64,000 bases of DNA, from assembly GCF_016888515.1 (NCBI RefSeq), contig NZ_JAFEJK010000001.1, positions 1,149,475 through 1,213,474 on the forward strand. The letters are read 5' to 3'. The position numbers and the translations under genes were made by a program. A model generated the notes under the pieces. It was given only the letters and a program-made list of their open reading frames with translations. It was not told the origin of the DNA and did not search any database. Source of the stretch: Shimia biformata (GTDB lineage Bacteria > Pseudomonadota > Alphaproteobacteria > Rhodobacterales > Rhodobacteraceae). Below are positions 63,690 through 64,000 of the stretch, in pieces (position 1 is the stretch's first letter; every line of letters begins with the position of its first letter).

Positions 63690-64000
63690 GCCCGGTTTCT
63701 TTCAGGAACCCGGTCAGGATCGCGGCGTATTCCTCGGGTTTCTCGACGCAAGGAAGATGCCCGGCACGGCGGATCAGTTCGAACCGCGAACCCGGCACAA
63801 GGTCAACGGTTTCGCGCACCAGGTCGGGCGGGGTGGCGCCGTCCTCGGACCCGGCGATGCCCAGAACAGGAAGGCGCAGGGCGGCGGTGGGCGTATAGAA
63901 ATCAGTGCCCGCAATCGCCGCGCCGCAGCCGCAATAGCCCTCGGCCGGTTGCCGCTCCAGCATGTTCTGCCACAGAGCAAGCTCGGGCGTGGCAAGGAAA
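63682..64000 (-). CDS. pcaD: 3-oxoadipate enol-lactonase PcaD, C-terminal part (partial)
   Basis: The last 105 residues are in the window; the gene continues past the right edge. Reading begins FLATPELALWQNMLERQPAEGY. The segment IAGTDFYTPTAALRLPVLGIAGSEDG holds the acidic triad residue, and RRAGHLPCVEKPEEYA the catalytic histidine. These match PcaD, which hydrolyses 3-oxoadipate enol-lactone in the beta-ketoadipate pathway. The nucleophile serine would lie outside. Its stop overlaps the next hydrolase gene. Confidence 0.88.
   Translation of the reverse strand, partial: FLATPELALWQNMLERQPAEGYCGCGAAIAGTDFYTPTAALRLPVLGIAGSEDGATPPDLVRETVDLVPGSRFELIRRAGHLPCVEKPEEYAAILTGFLKETGHV

Overview
The window looks like a chromosomal segment of a marine Rhodobacteraceae (Roseobacter-group) alphaproteobacterium. 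The DNA is GC-rich and densely coded, with many ATGA start/stop overlaps. The gene complement fits that group: a fused Sat-CysC protein, the YbgC-TolQRAB-Pal-CpoB block, DUF1127 and DUF1150 proteins, fhs with folD, a SqrR-like ArsR repressor, and pca genes. The genus cannot be told from this sequence alone. I found no tRNA, rRNA, CRISPR array, prophage or insertion sequence.

Layout. 1-6 kb: the end of a PhnM-like amidohydrolase, purEK, a YdcH-like protein, hsp20-DUF1150 behind a heat-shock-type promoter, a glycosyltransferase, and sat-cysC read in frame from an EPS-type MarR domain. 6-11 kb: trxB divergent from an Lrp/AsnC regulator, a 47-aa protein, the overlapping lgt-midA-pgeF genes, and ubiK. 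11-16 kb: a three-gene ABC exporter (ATPase, FtsX-type permease, HlyD adaptor), then a gap with DnaA-box-like words. 16-21 kb: ybjN, proC, a CsaA-like protein, a 2-hydroxyacid dehydrogenase, tdk, and a two-gene regulatory unit (an HTH protein and an orphan LuxR). 21-31 kb: a KAS III enzyme, truA, ycjX-ycjF, xerC-DUF484, a transaldolase-like aldolase, and priA. 30-35 kb: MFS and MATE transporters, prmA, a membrane protein, and DUF1127. 35-48 kb: ruvCAB, a conserved hypothetical, thpR, ybgC-tolQRAB-pal-cpoB, tilS, and ftsH. 48-54 kb: a LysR regulator, a small protein, a MOSC protein, fhs, chorismate mutase, folD, a thioesterase, and a membrane-bound LytTR regulator. 54-58 kb, minus strand: a SqrR-like repressor leading an Lhr-like helicase and PdeM. 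58-64 kb, minus strand: a catabolic stretch with pcaD, an alpha/beta hydrolase, pcaB, an MFS transporter, a zinc alcohol dehydrogenase and an enolase-superfamily enzyme.

Most of the window is core housekeeping: purines, C1-folate, recombination, envelope integrity, replication restart and tRNA modification. The less ordinary points are the MarR-Sat-CysC reading frame, the thiol-sensor-like repressor placed ahead of the DNA-damage helicase pair, the orphan LuxR module with nested inverted repeats upstream, a dispersed intergenic repeat seen at three or four sites, and DnaA boxes far from any recognisable origin gene.
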